DNA of 64,000 nt from Hahella sp. HN01. Lineage in GTDB: Bacteria > Pseudomonadota > Gammaproteobacteria > Pseudomonadales > Oleiphilaceae. Shown here in pieces: positions 18,300 to 28,339 of the stretch (within the stretch, counting starts at the first letter, position 1; every line of letters begins with the position of its first letter). The stretch is taken from the NCBI RefSeq assembly GCF_018986435.1, contig NZ_JAHMIN010000003.1, positions 105,857 through 169,856 on the forward strand, in the 5' to 3' direction. The notes beneath the pieces are model-generated. The model was not told the origin of the DNA, did no database searches, and saw nothing but the letters and a program-made list of their open reading frames with translations. A program made the translations under genes and the position numbers.

Positions 18300-19178
18300 A
18301 TGTCAGCAGGACGTCGCTTTCGCAAAGCGCTAGAAGATAACCAACCGCTGCAAATTGTCGGGGCTATCAACGCCTATTGCGCGATGATGGCGGAAAGAGT
18401 GGGGCACCAGGCTATTTACTTGTCAGGTGGTGGCGTGGCCAATGCGTCATTTGGACTTCCTGACCTGGGAATGACCAGCATGAATGACGTCCTGGAAGAT
18501 GTACGCAGGATTACAGCGGCGTCGGAGCTGCCTTTGTTGGTCGATATCGATACTGGATGGGGCGGCGCCTTCAATATCTCGCGTACAGTCAAAGAAATGA
18601 TCCGCGCCGGGGCTGCGGCGGTACACATTGAAGATCAGGTGGCGCAAAAGCGTTGTGGGCACAGGCCTAATAAAGAGATTGTCAGCCAGGAAGAAATGGT
18701 GGATCGGATAAAGGCCGCGGCCGATGCGCGCACGGACAAAGACTTTTTCATCATGGCGCGAACGGATGCGTTTGCCCAGGAAGGGCTGCAGGCGGCGATT
18801 GACCGCGCTGGCGCCTGTCTGGAGGCTGGCGCCGACGGCATATTCGCTGAAGCGGTGACGGAGCTGGAGCATTATCAGGCCTTCACGGATGCGCTGAGCG
18901 CGCCTATTTTGGCCAACATTACTGAGTTCGGGCAAACCCCGTTATACAACAAGGCTGAACTGGCTGGCGTCGGCGTGGCGATGGTTTTATATCCATTGAG
19001 CGCTTTCAGGGCGATGAATCGCGCAGCCTTGAATGTGTATGAAAGTATTTTGAGTAAAGGCGATCAGAAAGAGGTGGTCGATTCCATGCAGACTCGTATG
19101 GAGTTATACGATTTTCTGGGATATCACGATTACGAAAAGAAATTGGATGCGCTGTTTGCGGCGAGGAAAAACAAATAA
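18300..19178 (+). CDS. prpB: 2-methylisocitrate lyase
   Basis: PrpB (292 residues) cleaves 2-methylisocitrate to pyruvate and succinate in propionyl-CoA breakdown. The isocitrate-lyase-superfamily catalytic motif [10 protein letters not shown] is present, as are the metal-binding D in [11 protein letters not shown] and ARTDA. ATG at 18300 is preceded by CAGGGGG at good spacing, so it is preferred to the GTG at 18258. First enzyme gene of the prp operon. Confidence 0.96.
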   Translation: MSAGRRFRKALEDNQPLQIVGAINAYCAMMAERVGHQAIYLSGGGVANASFGLPDLGMTSMNDVLEDVRRITAASELPLLVDIDTGWGGAFNISRTVKEMIRAGAAAVHIEDQVAQKRCGHRPNKEIVSQEEMVDRIKAAADARTDKDFFIMARTDAFAQEGLQAAIDRAGACLEAGADGIFAEAVTELEHYQAFTDALSAPILANITEFGQTPLYNKAELAGVGVAMVLYPLSAFRAMNRAALNVYESILSKGDQKEVVDSMQTRMELYDFLGYHDYEKKLDALFAARKNK

Positions 19179-19256
19179 CGCATAAGTCGCTGCAAGCATT
19201 GAGGTTTCGCCCTGGCGAAACTCTTAAAACAGTCTGATGCAAGAGGAGAATTAGCA

Positions 19257-20384
19257 ATGGCGGAAAAAAATATTGGAGGCGCGGGCCTGAGAGGTCAGGT
19301 CGCAGGACAGACGGCGCTATGCACGGTAGGTCAGTCAGGGCATGGTTTGACCTATCGGGGATACGGCATTGAGGTGCTTGCCGATAAAGCTGAATTTGAG
19401 GAAGTGGCCTATTTGCTACTGCGAGGCAAACTGCCCAATCAAGCGGAGCTGAGCGCCTACAAGGCGAAGTTGAAGTCGCTGCGGTCATTGCCTCAGGCTC
19501 TTAAGGAAGTCTTGGAGCGAGTTCCCGCCGATGCGCATCCAATGGATGTGATGAGAACCGGCTGTTCCATGCTGGGCGTTTTGGAGACGGAGGCTGATTT
19601 TTCGCAGCAAGATGATCATATCGACCGCATGCTGGCGCTTTTCCCGTCCATCATTTGTTACTGGCATCGTTTCAGTCAGGATGGCGTGCGTATCGAGACG
19701 GAAACTGACGATGACTCCATCGGCGCGCACTTCCTGCACATGCTGCATGGAAGCAGGCCGGACGCTTTGCATGAAAAAGTGATGCACGCTTCTCTGATTT
19801 TGTATGCGGAACATGAGTTCAACGCCTCGACATTTACGGCCAGGGTGTGTGCTTCTACGTTGTCGGACATTCATTCATGCATTACCGGCGCCATTGGTTC
19901 GCTACGCGGCCCTTTGCACGGCGGAGCCAATGAAGCGGCGATGGCGATGATTGAAAAGTTCACGAGCCCCGAAGATGCGGAAGAGCAGATCATGGGCATG
20001 CTGGAGCGCAAGGAAAAAATTATGGGCTTCGGGCACGCCATCTATCGTGAATCCGATCCCCGCAACGCCATTATTAAGAAGTGGGCGCAAAAGCTGTCGG
20101 AAGAAGTGGGCGACAAGGTGCTCTATCCCGTGTCCGTGCGCTGTGAAGAAGTCATGTGGCGTGAGAAAAAACTATTTTGCAACGCAGACTTTTTCCATGC
20201 TTCAGCCTATCACTTCATGGGCATTCCCACCGAATTGTTCACGCCGATTTTTGTTATGTCGCGCCTGACTGGTTGGGCTGCGCATGTGAAAGAGCAGCGT
20301 GAGAACAATCGCATTATTCGGCCCTCGGCGGACTATACCGGTCCAGAGTCCGCTGAATGGACTCCGATTGAACAGCGTCATTAA
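19257..20384 (+). CDS. prpC: 2-methylcitrate synthase
   Basis: 375-residue citrate-synthase-family enzyme condensing propionyl-CoA with oxaloacetate. Motifs GSLRGPLHGGANEAAM and MGFGHAIYRESDPRN carry the catalytic histidines, and the catalytic aspartate lies in CNADFFHASAYHFMGIP. Short type II-like citrate synthases in prp operons are PrpC. AGAGGAG precedes the ATG; prpD begins 30 bases after the stop. Confidence 0.96.
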   Translation: MAEKNIGGAGLRGQVAGQTALCTVGQSGHGLTYRGYGIEVLADKAEFEEVAYLLLRGKLPNQAELSAYKAKLKSLRSLPQALKEVLERVPADAHPMDVMRTGCSMLGVLETEADFSQQDDHIDRMLALFPSIICYWHRFSQDGVRIETETDDDSIGAHFLHMLHGSRPDALHEKVMHASLILYAEHEFNASTFTARVCASTLSDIHSCITGAIGSLRGPLHGGANEAAMAMIEKFTSPEDAEEQIMGMLERKEKIMGFGHAIYRESDPRNAIIKKWAQKLSEEVGDKVLYPVSVRCEEVMWREKKLFCNADFFHASAYHFMGIPTELFTPIFVMSRLTGWAAHVKEQRENNRIIRPSADYTGPESAEWTPIEQRH

Positions 20385-20414
20385 TACGAATAACCAAATT
20401 GAGGAAGAAAGAGA

Positions 20415-21899
20415 ATGGGTGCGAATGTAGATCTGAATGATCGTCCTGATTATGACAAGGTCATTCAGGATATTGCTGACTATGTCCTGAACTTCAAAAT
20501 CGAATCCCAGGAAGCGCTGGATACTGCAAGAAACTGCTTGATGGACACTCTGGGGTGCGGCCTGTTGGCGTTGAGATTCCCTGAGTGCACCAAGCACTTA
20601 GGCCCGATTGTGGAAGGCACGGTCGTGCCCAATGGCGCTCGCGTTCCAGGTACGCAATTCCGTCTGGACCCTGTTAAGGCGGCATGGGATATCGGTTGTA
20701 TCATTCGCTGGCTGGATTACAACGATACTTGGCTGGCGGCGGAATGGGGGCATCCCTCCGATAACCTGGGCGGTATACTGGCGGTGGCGGACTACTTGTC
20801 TCAGAAGCGCGTCGCAGCTGGGAAAGAGCCTTTGACCATGCGGGATGTTCTGGAAGCCATGATCATGGCTCATGAAATCCAAGGCGTCATTGCTCTGGAG
20901 AACAGCTTCAACCGCGTGGGTCTGTGTCATGTGCTATTGGTGCGTATTGCTTCCACTGCTGTGGTGACCAAGCTGAAAGGCGGGGATAGAGAGCAGATTA
21001 TGGCGGCGGTTTCGCAGGCCTGGGTCGACGGCTCTTCGCTGCGTACTTATCGCCACGCGCCGAATGCCGGTTCACGTAAGTCCTGGGCGGCGGGCGACGC
21101 AACCTCTCGGGCGGTGCGTCTGGCTGACATCAGCATGCGCGGTGAGATGGGAATTCCGGGCGTTCTGACGGCTCCACAGTGGGGTTTCTATGACGTGTCC
21201 TTCAGCAAGACCGTAGCCGACCAGAAGGTTAAAGCGCCCGAAGATCGGGTCTTCAAGTTCCAGAGAGACTATGGTTCATACGTGATGGAGAACGTACTGT
21301 TTAAGATCTCTTTCCCTGCGGAATTCCACTCTCAAACAGCGGCGGAAGCGGCGGTTACGTTGCATCCACAGGTCAAAGACCGGTTGCAGGATATCGATAA
21401 GATCGTTATCACGACTCATGAATCTGCGATCCGTATTATTTCTAAAGTTGGCCCTCTTGCGAATGCGGCGGACCGCGATCACTGTCTGCAATACATGACA
21501 GCTGTGCCGTTGGCGTTCGGTAATCTGGTGGCGGAACATTATGAAGATGACTTCCATGCTGCGAACCCGATTATTGATGAACTGCGCAACAAAATGGAAA
21601 TCGTAGAAGATAAGCGCTATAGCCAGGAATATCACGAGCCGGACAAGCGCTCCATCGCCAACGCGGTGCAGGTGTTCTTCAAAGACGGAACGTCCACGGA
21701 TAAAGTTGAAGTAGAGTATCCGGTTGGCCATCGCCGCCGTCGCGAGGAGGGTATTCCTTTGTTAGAGAAAAAATTCCGCGCCAATTTGGCGACGCGTTTC
21801 CCTGGTAAGCGCTGCGATGATATTTTTTCTCTGTGTAAAGATCAGAAGACGCTGGAGGCGACGCCAGTTAACGAGTTTATGGATCTATTCGTTATCTGA
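20415..21899 (+). CDS. prpD: 2-methylcitrate dehydratase
   Basis: PrpD (494 residues, the usual ~483-500) of the MmgE/PrpD family, dehydrating 2-methylcitrate to 2-methyl-cis-aconitate. Characteristic stretches are [34 protein letters not shown] and [15 protein letters not shown]. No acnD or prpF is present, so rehydration is expected to use a housekeeping aconitase (the E. coli-type route). AGGAAGAAAG precedes the ATG. Two hairpins follow the stop. Confidence 0.96.
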   Translation: MGANVDLNDRPDYDKVIQDIADYVLNFKIESQEALDTARNCLMDTLGCGLLALRFPECTKHLGPIVEGTVVPNGARVPGTQFRLDPVKAAWDIGCIIRWLDYNDTWLAAEWGHPSDNLGGILAVADYLSQKRVAAGKEPLTMRDVLEAMIMAHEIQGVIALENSFNRVGLCHVLLVRIASTAVVTKLKGGDREQIMAAVSQAWVDGSSLRTYRHAPNAGSRKSWAAGDATSRAVRLADISMRGEMGIPGVLTAPQWGFYDVSFSKTVADQKVKAPEDRVFKFQRDYGSYVMENVLFKISFPAEFHSQTAAEAAVTLHPQVKDRLQDIDKIVITTHESAIRIISKVGPLANAADRDHCLQYMTAVPLAFGNLVAEHYEDDFHAANPIIDELRNKMEIVEDKRYSQEYHEPDKRSIANAVQVFFKDGTSTDKVEVEYPVGHRRRREEGIPLLEKKFRANLATRFPGKRCDDIFSLCKDQKTLEATPVNEFMDLFVI

Positions 21900-21913
21900 T
21901 GCTTGTGATCTGA

Positions 21914-21935
21914 CGCCCTCTTTTTCAGGAGGGCG
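21914..21935 (+). terminator. Hairpin after prpD
   Basis: CGCCCTC pairs perfectly with GAGGGCG across an 8-base loop, 15 bases after the prpD stop. It is not followed by a T-run and lies just before the stronger stem at 21946. Confidence 0.45.
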
Positions 21936-21945
21936 GCGTAAAAAT

Positions 21946-21973
21946 AAAAAAGCGCGGATATCCGCGCTTTTTT
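21946..21973. terminator. Bidirectional terminator between prpD and UDP-HexNAc dehydrogenase
   Basis: A 28-base perfect palindrome: six A, GCGCGGATATCCGCGC, six T. It works as an intrinsic terminator in either direction, and the flanking genes converge on it. A few central bases must stay unpaired as the loop. Confidence 0.9.
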
Positions 21974-21995
21974 ATTGTTCAGTTTCTGGTTGGCC

Positions 21996-23273
21996 CTACA
22001 GGCGTCCATCCACCGAGTCTTTCGGAAGAACATACTTGACGTCGAAGAGGACGTGGTTGTCCTTGCCGAGTTTGCGGATATTTTCTATTCCCATATCTTT
22101 GAACTGCTTATGAGCCACAGTAAGAATAATGGCGTCATAATGGTTTGCTTTCAGTTCTGGAATAACGCGAATGCCGTATTCGTGCTCCGCTTCCGCAGGA
22201 CTGGCCCAGGGGTCGTAGACATCAACGTTGGCGTTGTACGACTCAAAGGCGCTGATAACATCGACTACGCGAGTGTTGCGGATGTCGGGGCAGTTCTCCT
22301 TGAACGTCAATCCCAATACAAGAATGTTGGCTTCAGCCACATGTTGCTTGCGTTGCGTCATCATGCGAATGACACGTTCCGCCACATGTTCGCCCATGCC
22401 GTCGTTAATGCGTCGGCCGGACAGGATAATTTCTGGATGGTGACCAACCGCCTGGGCTTTGTAAGTCAGGTAGTAAGGGTCGACGCCGATGCAGTGACCG
22501 CCAACCAGGCCAGGGCGGAAGGGGAGAAAGTTCCACTTGGTGCCGGCCGCTTCCAGTACTTCCAGTGTGTCGATGCCAAGCTTTTCGAAAATCAGCGATA
22601 GCTCGTTAATCAAGGCGATATTGACGTCTCGTTGAGTGTTCTCGATAACCTTGGCCGCTTCAGCAACTTTGATGCTGCTCGCTTTGTGGGTGCCCGCGAC
22701 AATGATGGATGCGTAGAGTTCGTCTACGTACTGGGCGATTTCAGGAGTGGAGCCGGAGGTGACCTTCAGAATGTTGATGACTCTGTGTTCCTTGTCCCCT
22801 GGGTTGATTCGCTCGGGGCTGTAGCCAGCGAAAAAATCCTGGTTGAACTTCAATCCGGAGATTTCTTCAAGTATTGGAACGCAGACTTCTTCCGTTGCCC
22901 CGGGATAAACGGTGGACTCGTAAATAACAACGTCATCTTTTTTCAGTACTTTGCCGATTGTGCGGCTGGCTGACTGTAAGGGTCTTAGGTCGGGTGTCTT
23001 GAAGTCGTCGATAGGCGTTGGGACGGTGACAATGTAAACATTACAGGATTGTATATCTTCAAGTTTGTTGCTGTAGGAAAGTTTATTGGCTTCAGCAAGT
23101 AGTTCGGGTTCCACTTCCAATGTGCTGTCTTTACCGGATTTCAGCTCCTCGATACGGGCGGCATTGATGTCAAAGCCAACGGTAGAGAACTTCTTGCCGA
23201 ACTCGACGGCCAGTGGCAGGCCAACATAACCCAGGCCCACAACTGCAATTTTTGCGTTCCTCAAATCTGTCAT
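21996..23273 (-). CDS. tviB: UDP-N-acetylhexosamine 6-dehydrogenase (TviB/WbpA-type)
   Basis: 425-residue NAD-dependent nucleotide-sugar dehydrogenase that oxidises C6 of UDP-GlcNAc or UDP-GalNAc to a uronic acid. N-terminal Rossmann motif [16 protein letters not shown], central [10 protein letters not shown], and catalytic cysteine C261 in [14 protein letters not shown]-terminal domain with [14 protein letters not shown]. These match the TviB/WbpA group rather than UDP-glucose dehydrogenase. It is transcribed away from the EPS locus and likely supplies it with a HexNAcA precursor. The exact sugar epimer cannot be told. Confidence 0.88.
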   Translation of the reverse strand: MTDLRNAKIAVVGLGYVGLPLAVEFGKKFSTVGFDINAARIEELKSGKDSTLEVEPELLAEANKLSYSNKLEDIQSCNVYIVTVPTPIDDFKTPDLRPLQSASRTIGKVLKKDDVVIYESTVYPGATEEVCVPILEEISGLKFNQDFFAGYSPERINPGDKEHRVINILKVTSGSTPEIAQYVDELYASIIVAGTHKASSIKVAEAAKVIENTQRDVNIALINELSLIFEKLGIDTLEVLEAAGTKWNFLPFRPGLVGGHCIGVDPYYLTYKAQAVGHHPEIILSGRRINDGMGEHVAERVIRMMTQRKQHVAEANILVLGLTFKENCPDIRNTRVVDVISAFESYNANVDVYDPWASPAEAEHEYGIRVIPELKANHYDAIILTVAHKQFKDMGIENIRKLGKDNHVLFDVKYVLPKDSVDGRL

Positions 23274-23681
23274 TGGAAACCCTTTAAGCGAGATAGTAGT
23301 AGTATTTTATTTAAAAAATCGAACTATAATGAGCGTCCGTCGTTAGACGGTCTCCGCGGAAGCCCTTGGCAATTCCGTGGAAACTCAGGAAATAGCCCGC
23401 GCATCCATGATTGGATCATGCGCTTAAGGCTAAATCATTCAAGACTTCGTTTGGGCTGATGTGCGCGTCTCGACCATTGCGACAATATCAAGCGAACTCT
23501 TGAGAAATTTAGCCAAAGCGCGTCGCCGCGCAAGTATATCGGAAAATACGCGCCAAGATATTTGAATTTAGTTTAACAATACTCTTTTGTATTTGCTTAA
23601 CTTAAGTTGTCCAAAAAAATTTGATAGCATGAGCGGCCCTCAAGTCTAGGCTGCAAGTCCGTGTTGGTAAGGAGAAAAGGC
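23274..23681. other. Divergent intergenic region upstream of the EPS locus
   Basis: About 400 bases between the divergent dehydrogenase and the initiating sugar transferase, without a gene. Three consecutive potential stem-loops lie at 23337-23350 (CCGTC/GACGG), 23354-23380 (CCGCGGAA/TTCCGTGG) and 23399-23423 (GCGCAT..ATGAT/ATCATGCGC with a bulge). A possible sigma-70 promoter is at 23602-23630. No JUMPstart/ops element or recognisable riboswitch was found. Confidence 0.6.
23602..23630 (+). promoter_or_regulatory. Possible sigma-70 promoter of the EPS operon
   Basis: TTAAGT, 17-base A-rich spacer, TAGCAT. Both boxes are imperfect; it lies about 50 bases before the TTG start of the first EPS gene. 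Confidence 0.35.
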
Positions 23682-25091
23682 TTGGCCCACGTACGTATAT
23701 TCCGGCATTACATACATTTGCCCTACATTATCATGGGCGCCGCGGACCTGGTGGTCTTAGGCGCAGTATTTTACTGTGGCGTTTTCTTCCGTTATTTCGG
23801 CGAAATTAATTTTTTCCTTGATAACTATCAAGTCGCCTTCCCCGAGGCGCTGACCTTTGCGGCGGTGAATCTGATCATCATGATCGCGATGGGGGTCTAT
23901 CCCGCCAAAACCCAAGAGGGGATGTCGGGCATGATGTTGAGAACGATATTCTCGATTCTCATGTCCGCCGCAGGTTTGTCATTCCTATTTTATGTAACCG
24001 AATCCTGGTTGTGGTACTTCGGCAAGGGCGTTTTGGCCCTTTCGTCCGTCCTGGCGATTTTTATCCTGGGAATATCTCGTAGTCTGTTCCTATTTTTCGC
24101 CAATGAACAAAGCTTCAAGCGCAATGTCTTAGTGCTCGGCGCAGGAAATCGTGCGAGTAACCTTTATGACGACTTAAAAGAGCCTCTGGACCGTCGAGGC
24201 GTTGAGTTGATGGGGTTCGTGCCTGGGCTTGATGAAGAGGTCAAGGTGCCTCATCAGAAAGTATTGACGATTCCTGGAACGTTGAAAGAGTACGTTCTAC
24301 AGCATCCTGTCGATGAAATTGTTATCGCGCTGGATGACCGCAGGAAAAAATTGCCCTTGGATGATCTGCTGGAATGCAAGATGGAGGGGGTGCATATTGT
24401 GGATGCCCCCACGTTCCTGGAGCGCGAAGGACGCAAAGTGGCGCTGGACTTGATCCAGCCTAGCTGGATGATTTTCGCAGACGGGTTTGGGGCTGTTTCC
24501 ACCCGCAGCATCACCAAGCGTGGCTTTGATATTTTATCCAGTCTAAGCCTGTTGCTCGTGACTTGGCCTATTATGTTATTGACGGTGCTCGCCATTAAGC
24601 TTGAGGAAGGCTGGTCGGCTCCGGTGTTATACAAGCAGGAGAGGGTGGGGCTAAACGGTCAGCCGTTTCCTGTTATGAAGTTCCGTAGCATGAGGGTTGA
24701 TGCGGAAAAGCATGGCGCTGTCTGGGCGCAGAAAAATGACACTCGTGTGACCCGTATTGGCGGCTTTATTCGTAAAGTGCGTATCGACGAGTTGCCGCAA
24801 ATTTTTAATGTTTTGCTCGGAGATATGGCTGTAGTCGGGCCGCGCCCGGAAAGACCTATTTTTGTGGAAAAGCTTTCGGAAAAGATTCCTTACTATAACG
24901 AAAGGCATAGAGTGAAGCCCGGTATTACCGGTTGGGCGCAACTCTGTTTCGCTTACGCCGATAGTGAGGAGGACACCAAGGAGAAGCTGCGGTATGATTT
25001 ATACTACATTAAAAATCAGAGCCTACTGCTTGATTTGATTGTATTAATTCAGACCGTTGAGGTTATTTTGTTTAAGAAAGGCTCCCGGTAA
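23682..25091 (+). CDS. EPS-initiating undecaprenyl-phosphate sugar transferase (exosortase-locus type)
   Basis: 469-residue polyprenol-phosphate hexose-1-phosphate transferase that starts repeat-unit synthesis on the inner membrane. N-terminal helices (to about residue 130), a Rossmann-like segment (NVLVLGAGNRASNL), then the bacterial sugar transferase domain from about residue 280 (FDILSSLSL), with KFRSMRVDAEKHG, RIDELPQIFNVL and GPRPERP. It resembles the TIGR03013 (EpsB) branch found in PEP-CTERM loci. Start taken as TTG at 23682 with AAGGAG seven bases upstream, since homologues begin at the VRIFRHY segment; GTG at 23661 would add seven residues. Confidence 0.9.
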   Translation: MAHVRIFRHYIHLPYIIMGAADLVVLGAVFYCGVFFRYFGEINFFLDNYQVAFPEALTFAAVNLIIMIAMGVYPAKTQEGMSGMMLRTIFSILMSAAGLSFLFYVTESWLWYFGKGVLALSSVLAIFILGISRSLFLFFANEQSFKRNVLVLGAGNRASNLYDDLKEPLDRRGVELMGFVPGLDEEVKVPHQKVLTIPGTLKEYVLQHPVDEIVIALDDRRKKLPLDDLLECKMEGVHIVDAPTFLEREGRKVALDLIQPSWMIFADGFGAVSTRSITKRGFDILSSLSLLLVTWPIMLLTVLAIKLEEGWSAPVLYKQERVGLNGQPFPVMKFRSMRVDAEKHGAVWAQKNDTRVTRIGGFIRKVRIDELPQIFNVLLGDMAVVGPRPERPIFVEKLSEKIPYYNERHRVKPGITGWAQLCFAYADSEEDTKEKLRYDLYYIKNQSLLLDLIVLIQTVEVILFKKGSR

Positions 25092-25227
25092 GCGGGCGCT
25101 CGGGTTTTTAACATTGGCATCATTGTTTTGAAGTATTTGGCAGGGCGTAATGTTGGAAAACTATCCGGAAAAACCTGGCTGCTGAAGAGTCGCATTGGAT
25201 TCAACTGCTGATTAACTTGGGATACTA

Positions 25228-25866
25228 ATGATGAAAATTAACGCCTTGAAAATATGCGTTCTAGCATTGCTGGCTGTGCTGTTTAGCGCCTGCAGCACGG
25301 TTAAGCCTTCCGACAATGCTTTGGTTAGCGCCGCTCTGAAAGACCGGCCGAAGATGCTGGAGTCGTATATTCTAGGGCCTGGCGATGTGGTTAACATAAA
25401 TGTCTGGCGCAACCCTGAATTGTCTGGAGGAGTGCCAATTAGGCCGGATGGCAAATTGTCTACGACACTGGTTGGCGATATCGTAGCGTCCGGCAAAACT
25501 CCGGCTCAGTTGGCTGAGGAAATCAAGCAAAAGCTGTCGGTTTATATTCGTGAGCCTCAGGTAAGCGTTGTTGTCACCGGAATGCAGAGCTATGAGTTTT
25601 CCAGTAGGGTGCGCGTTACTGGCGCTGTGAAGTCGCCGATTTCAATACCTTATCGTCATGGTATGACTGTCATGGATGTCGTATTGACAGCCGGCGGGCT
25701 GAATGACTTCGCTAGCGGCGACGGCGGCGTGCTGTACAGGCAGTATCAAGGGAAGACCGTTATCATTCCTGTAAAATTAAATGAAATCTTTCAGGAAGGC
25801 GACGTGACCACCAACTATGAGTTGAACCCTGGGGATATAATTACTGTGCCTGAGAAGGTGTTGTAA
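25228..25866 (+). CDS. EPS outer-membrane export lipoprotein (Wza/OPX, XrtA type)
   Basis: 212-residue polysaccharide export protein. Lipoprotein signal with lipidated C22 (LFSACS). The Poly_export motif YILGPGDVVNINVWRNPEL is at about residues 48-66, and a SLBB-like segment (VRVTGAVKSPISIPYRHGMTVMDV) follows. It ends NPGDIITVPEKVL as in the TIGR03027 PEP-CTERM-locus family. It is short and has no obvious membrane-spanning helix like Wza, so a separate outer-membrane pore may be needed. Followed by the Wzz-like gene. Confidence 0.9.
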   Translation: MMKINALKICVLALLAVLFSACSTVKPSDNALVSAALKDRPKMLESYILGPGDVVNINVWRNPELSGGVPIRPDGKLSTTLVGDIVASGKTPAQLAEEIKQKLSVYIREPQVSVVVTGMQSYEFSSRVRVTGAVKSPISIPYRHGMTVMDVVLTAGGLNDFASGDGGVLYRQYQGKTVIIPVKLNEIFQEGDVTTNYELNPGDIITVPEKVL

Positions 25867-25937
25867 TACGACGCAGTTGGGGGCGAAATTGAATTTGAGA
25901 CAGAACTTTTCTCTTATGACTATGCTGGTGCAATGAT

Positions 25938-27455
25938 ATGGCGGTTCCTTTAGATCAGCTACCAAAAGAAGCCTTCAGGGAGATTCGCTCCCGGAAATGG
26001 CTGTCGTTCTTTGTTTTTCTTGCTGTCAGCTTCGGAACGCTTGTCGTGGGCGCATTTTGGCCGCAGCAGTTTACGTCGCGTGGCGTTATCTATGTGGATG
26101 ATCAGAACATTATCCGGCCATTGATGGAAGGCTCGGCACTGACCACAAAAGTTAAGGATCACGTCGCTTCCGTGGAAGAAGTCATGTTGTCGAGAAGAGT
26201 TCTGACGCGGCTCGCTGAAATGGAGGAAATTTGGGGTCCGGTTAAAACCGAAGCTGCGAAAGAAGGCATTATCAGCAAAATTAGAAATAATGTCGCCGTT
26301 AAGAAAACGGGAGCCCCCAACTTTATTGAGATCGAATATAAGGACTCAACTGCTCAACGAGTATTCGATGTTACTCGGGAGTTGAGTCAACTGTTTATTG
26401 ATGAGACTGAAAGTAGTAAGCGGGAAGAAAGTCGTAACGCTTACGAGTTCGTGGATAAGCAGGTTAAAGCGTATCAAACGCAACTGCAGGCTTCTGAAGA
26501 GCGGCTGAAAAACTTCTTACAAGAGAATGTTGATGGTACTGCGGACACTGTTGGGTCTAGGATTTCCTCGCTTGAGCGTCAGCTTGAAGAGGCCGAATTG
26601 GGCATCAAGGAGGCTATTGCGCAAAGGGACGCTCTTCAGTCGCAACTTTCCGGTCAGTCTAAAATCGTTCGCAGAGAAGTAGCGGGAGACGCATACGAAA
26701 CGCGAATCGAGGAGCTAAACAAGAAGCTGGATTCGCTTAGATTAATTTATCTAGATAGTTATCCAGATATTATCGCGCTCAAACAACAAATTGCGGAGCT
26801 GGAAAGACAGAGGTCCGAGGCTTTATCTAGCGGCGGCGGCTCTAGTTCTCGCTCAGAGTCTTCTTTTAACCCAATTTATCAAGAGTTGCAGAGTGAATTG
26901 TCTAAGGCTCTGGCGAATATTGACACGCTGAGAACGCGTCAAAGCTCTCTAACTGCCTTGTTGGAAAGAGAGCGTACCCGCATGCAGCGGATTCAGGAAA
27001 ATGAGGCAAAAATCTCTGAGCTTACTCGGGATTATGAGGTCAACAAGAGCATATATGACGATCTGCTCAAAAGACGTGAGAAAGCACGCGTTTCAATGAG
27101 GCTTGACGTTGAAGGGCATGGCCTTAGCTATAAGATACATGAGGCCCCTGCGTACCCTTTGAAGCCTTCAGGCTTCACATTTCGGCACTTTGCAATGGTT
27201 GGCCTTTTTTTAGGCATGTTGGCCCCTTTCGGTCTGGCTATTGCATTTTGCCAAGTTGATCCAAGAGTGCGTACAGGATCTATTTTGCAGGAAAATACGG
27301 GTATCCCTGTGTTGGCGACCATCCCTTATATTTCCACTCCACTGGAACGGAGAATTGACCGGCGTCGTACGAAAGTCATCTTATTTTTGGCTGTGTTGAG
27401 TATTGGTGTCTATTTATTGTACGGGTGGATGCGTTATGCGGGAGTCGTCTTGTGA
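25938..27455 (+). CDS. Polysaccharide chain-length determinant (Wzz-like, XrtA type)
   Basis: 505-residue inner-membrane co-polymerase. Transmembrane helix 1 at about 23-43 and helix 2 near 475-497 enclose a large periplasmic coiled-coil region (about 170-400, ESRNAYEFVDKQ through ERTRMQRIQENEAKISELTRDYE). The GNVR-like segment before TM2 carries the proline motif EAPAYPLKPSGF. It corresponds to the TIGR03007 family. The kinase-like gene starts inside its stop codon, so a split Wzc arrangement is likely. Confidence 0.9.
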   Translation: MAVPLDQLPKEAFREIRSRKWLSFFVFLAVSFGTLVVGAFWPQQFTSRGVIYVDDQNIIRPLMEGSALTTKVKDHVASVEEVMLSRRVLTRLAEMEEIWGPVKTEAAKEGIISKIRNNVAVKKTGAPNFIEIEYKDSTAQRVFDVTRELSQLFIDETESSKREESRNAYEFVDKQVKAYQTQLQASEERLKNFLQENVDGTADTVGSRISSLERQLEEAELGIKEAIAQRDALQSQLSGQSKIVRREVAGDAYETRIEELNKKLDSLRLIYLDSYPDIIALKQQIAELERQRSEALSSGGGSSSRSESSFNPIYQELQSELSKALANIDTLRTRQSSLTALLERERTRMQRIQENEAKISELTRDYEVNKSIYDDLLKRREKARVSMRLDVEGHGLSYKIHEAPAYPLKPSGFTFRHFAMVGLFLGMLAPFGLAIAFCQVDPRVRTGSILQENTGIPVLATIPYISTPLERRIDRRRTKVILFLAVLSIGVYLLYGWMRYAGVVL

Positions 27456-28282
27456 GTGATAAGCAGGAGAACACCAAAAATATCTATGATATTGATAAGG
27501 GCGTGACTCGACCTCAGGACCAGGCTCAGAATGCGTCTGCGGACAGAGTTTTAGTTCCGAGCTCTTTGGAGGTTAAATCAGGTAGCGTAGAGCGCTATGT
27601 TATTAGCAAGCAAATCGCCAAAATGAGAGAGCCCTCTCTCTTGTCGGTGGACGACCTGAATCAAAAGCGCATAATTCATCCAGAGTCTCCGGATCGCGCT
27701 ATTATCGATAAGTTTAGGGAGCTTCGTACACGCCTGTTGGAAATCAGTAAGGGAAATAACTTTACCTTGGCTGTTACGGGTGTAACTGAAGGGTGTGGAG
27801 CTTCCTTTGCGGCTGTAAATTTAGCTGCCGCATTTGCGTTGGATAGCAGTAAGACGGCATTGGTTATAGACTGCAACTTGAGGGAGCCCTCGTTGCACAA
27901 TATTCTCGATCTTATGCCAGATCTGGGCGTTACTGACTTTATTGAAGACCCGGATATGGATATAGCGTCGGTAATATATCCGACGGGAATCAAAAGACTG
28001 CGGCTGATTCCAGCCGGTAGTAGAAGAGAATCTTCAGGAGAATTCTTTACTTCTTTTCGCATGAGGCAGTTTCTGCACTCGTTAAGAAAGCGTTACCCTG
28101 ATCGCTTTATTATTCTGGACACACCTTCGATTGCAGTGTCGCCAGATGCGCGGATCATTTCCGAGCTGTGTGATTTGACATTGGTTGTCGTACCTCATGG
28201 AAGGGTTACAGAAAGTCAGATTGTATCCGCTGTGTCGTCGATTCCTTCGCAGAAATGCGCTGGAGTCCTAATAAATGGCTAA
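27452..28282 (+). CDS. BY-kinase-like (CpsD/CapB) protein with degenerate P-loop
   Basis: 276-residue cytosolic partner of the chain-length protein, resembling the XrtA-associated tyrosine autokinase. Walker A' (ALVIDCNLREPS) and Walker B (FIILDTPSI) are recognisable, but the P-loop reads GVTEGCGAS where GK(S/T) is expected: the ATP-binding lysine is alanine. The protein also stops at GVLING and has no C-terminal tyrosine cluster. So tyrosine kinase activity is doubtful; it may be a structural regulator. I recall similar GGGAS-type sequences, so this may be a lineage trait. GTG start overlaps the upstream stop (GTGA) with GGGAG eight bases before. Confidence 0.82.
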   Translation: MSDKQENTKNIYDIDKGVTRPQDQAQNASADRVLVPSSLEVKSGSVERYVISKQIAKMREPSLLSVDDLNQKRIIHPESPDRAIIDKFRELRTRLLEISKGNNFTLAVTGVTEGCGASFAAVNLAAAFALDSSKTALVIDCNLREPSLHNILDLMPDLGVTDFIEDPDMDIASVIYPTGIKRLRLIPAGSRRESSGEFFTSFRMRQFLHSLRKRYPDRFIILDTPSIAVSPDARIISELCDLTLVVVPHGRVTESQIVSAVSSIPSQKCAGVLING

Positions 28283-28339
28283 TTTGGGCCTAAGAAATCT
28301 GTCTTATTTCATGTAACTACCATAAGGACCTGTCCCTTC

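Noticed and set aside
23274..23681. JUMPstart/ops element or cyclic-di-GMP riboswitch before the EPS operon
   Set aside because: No GGCGGTAG core and no GEMM-type conserved bases were found on either strand.
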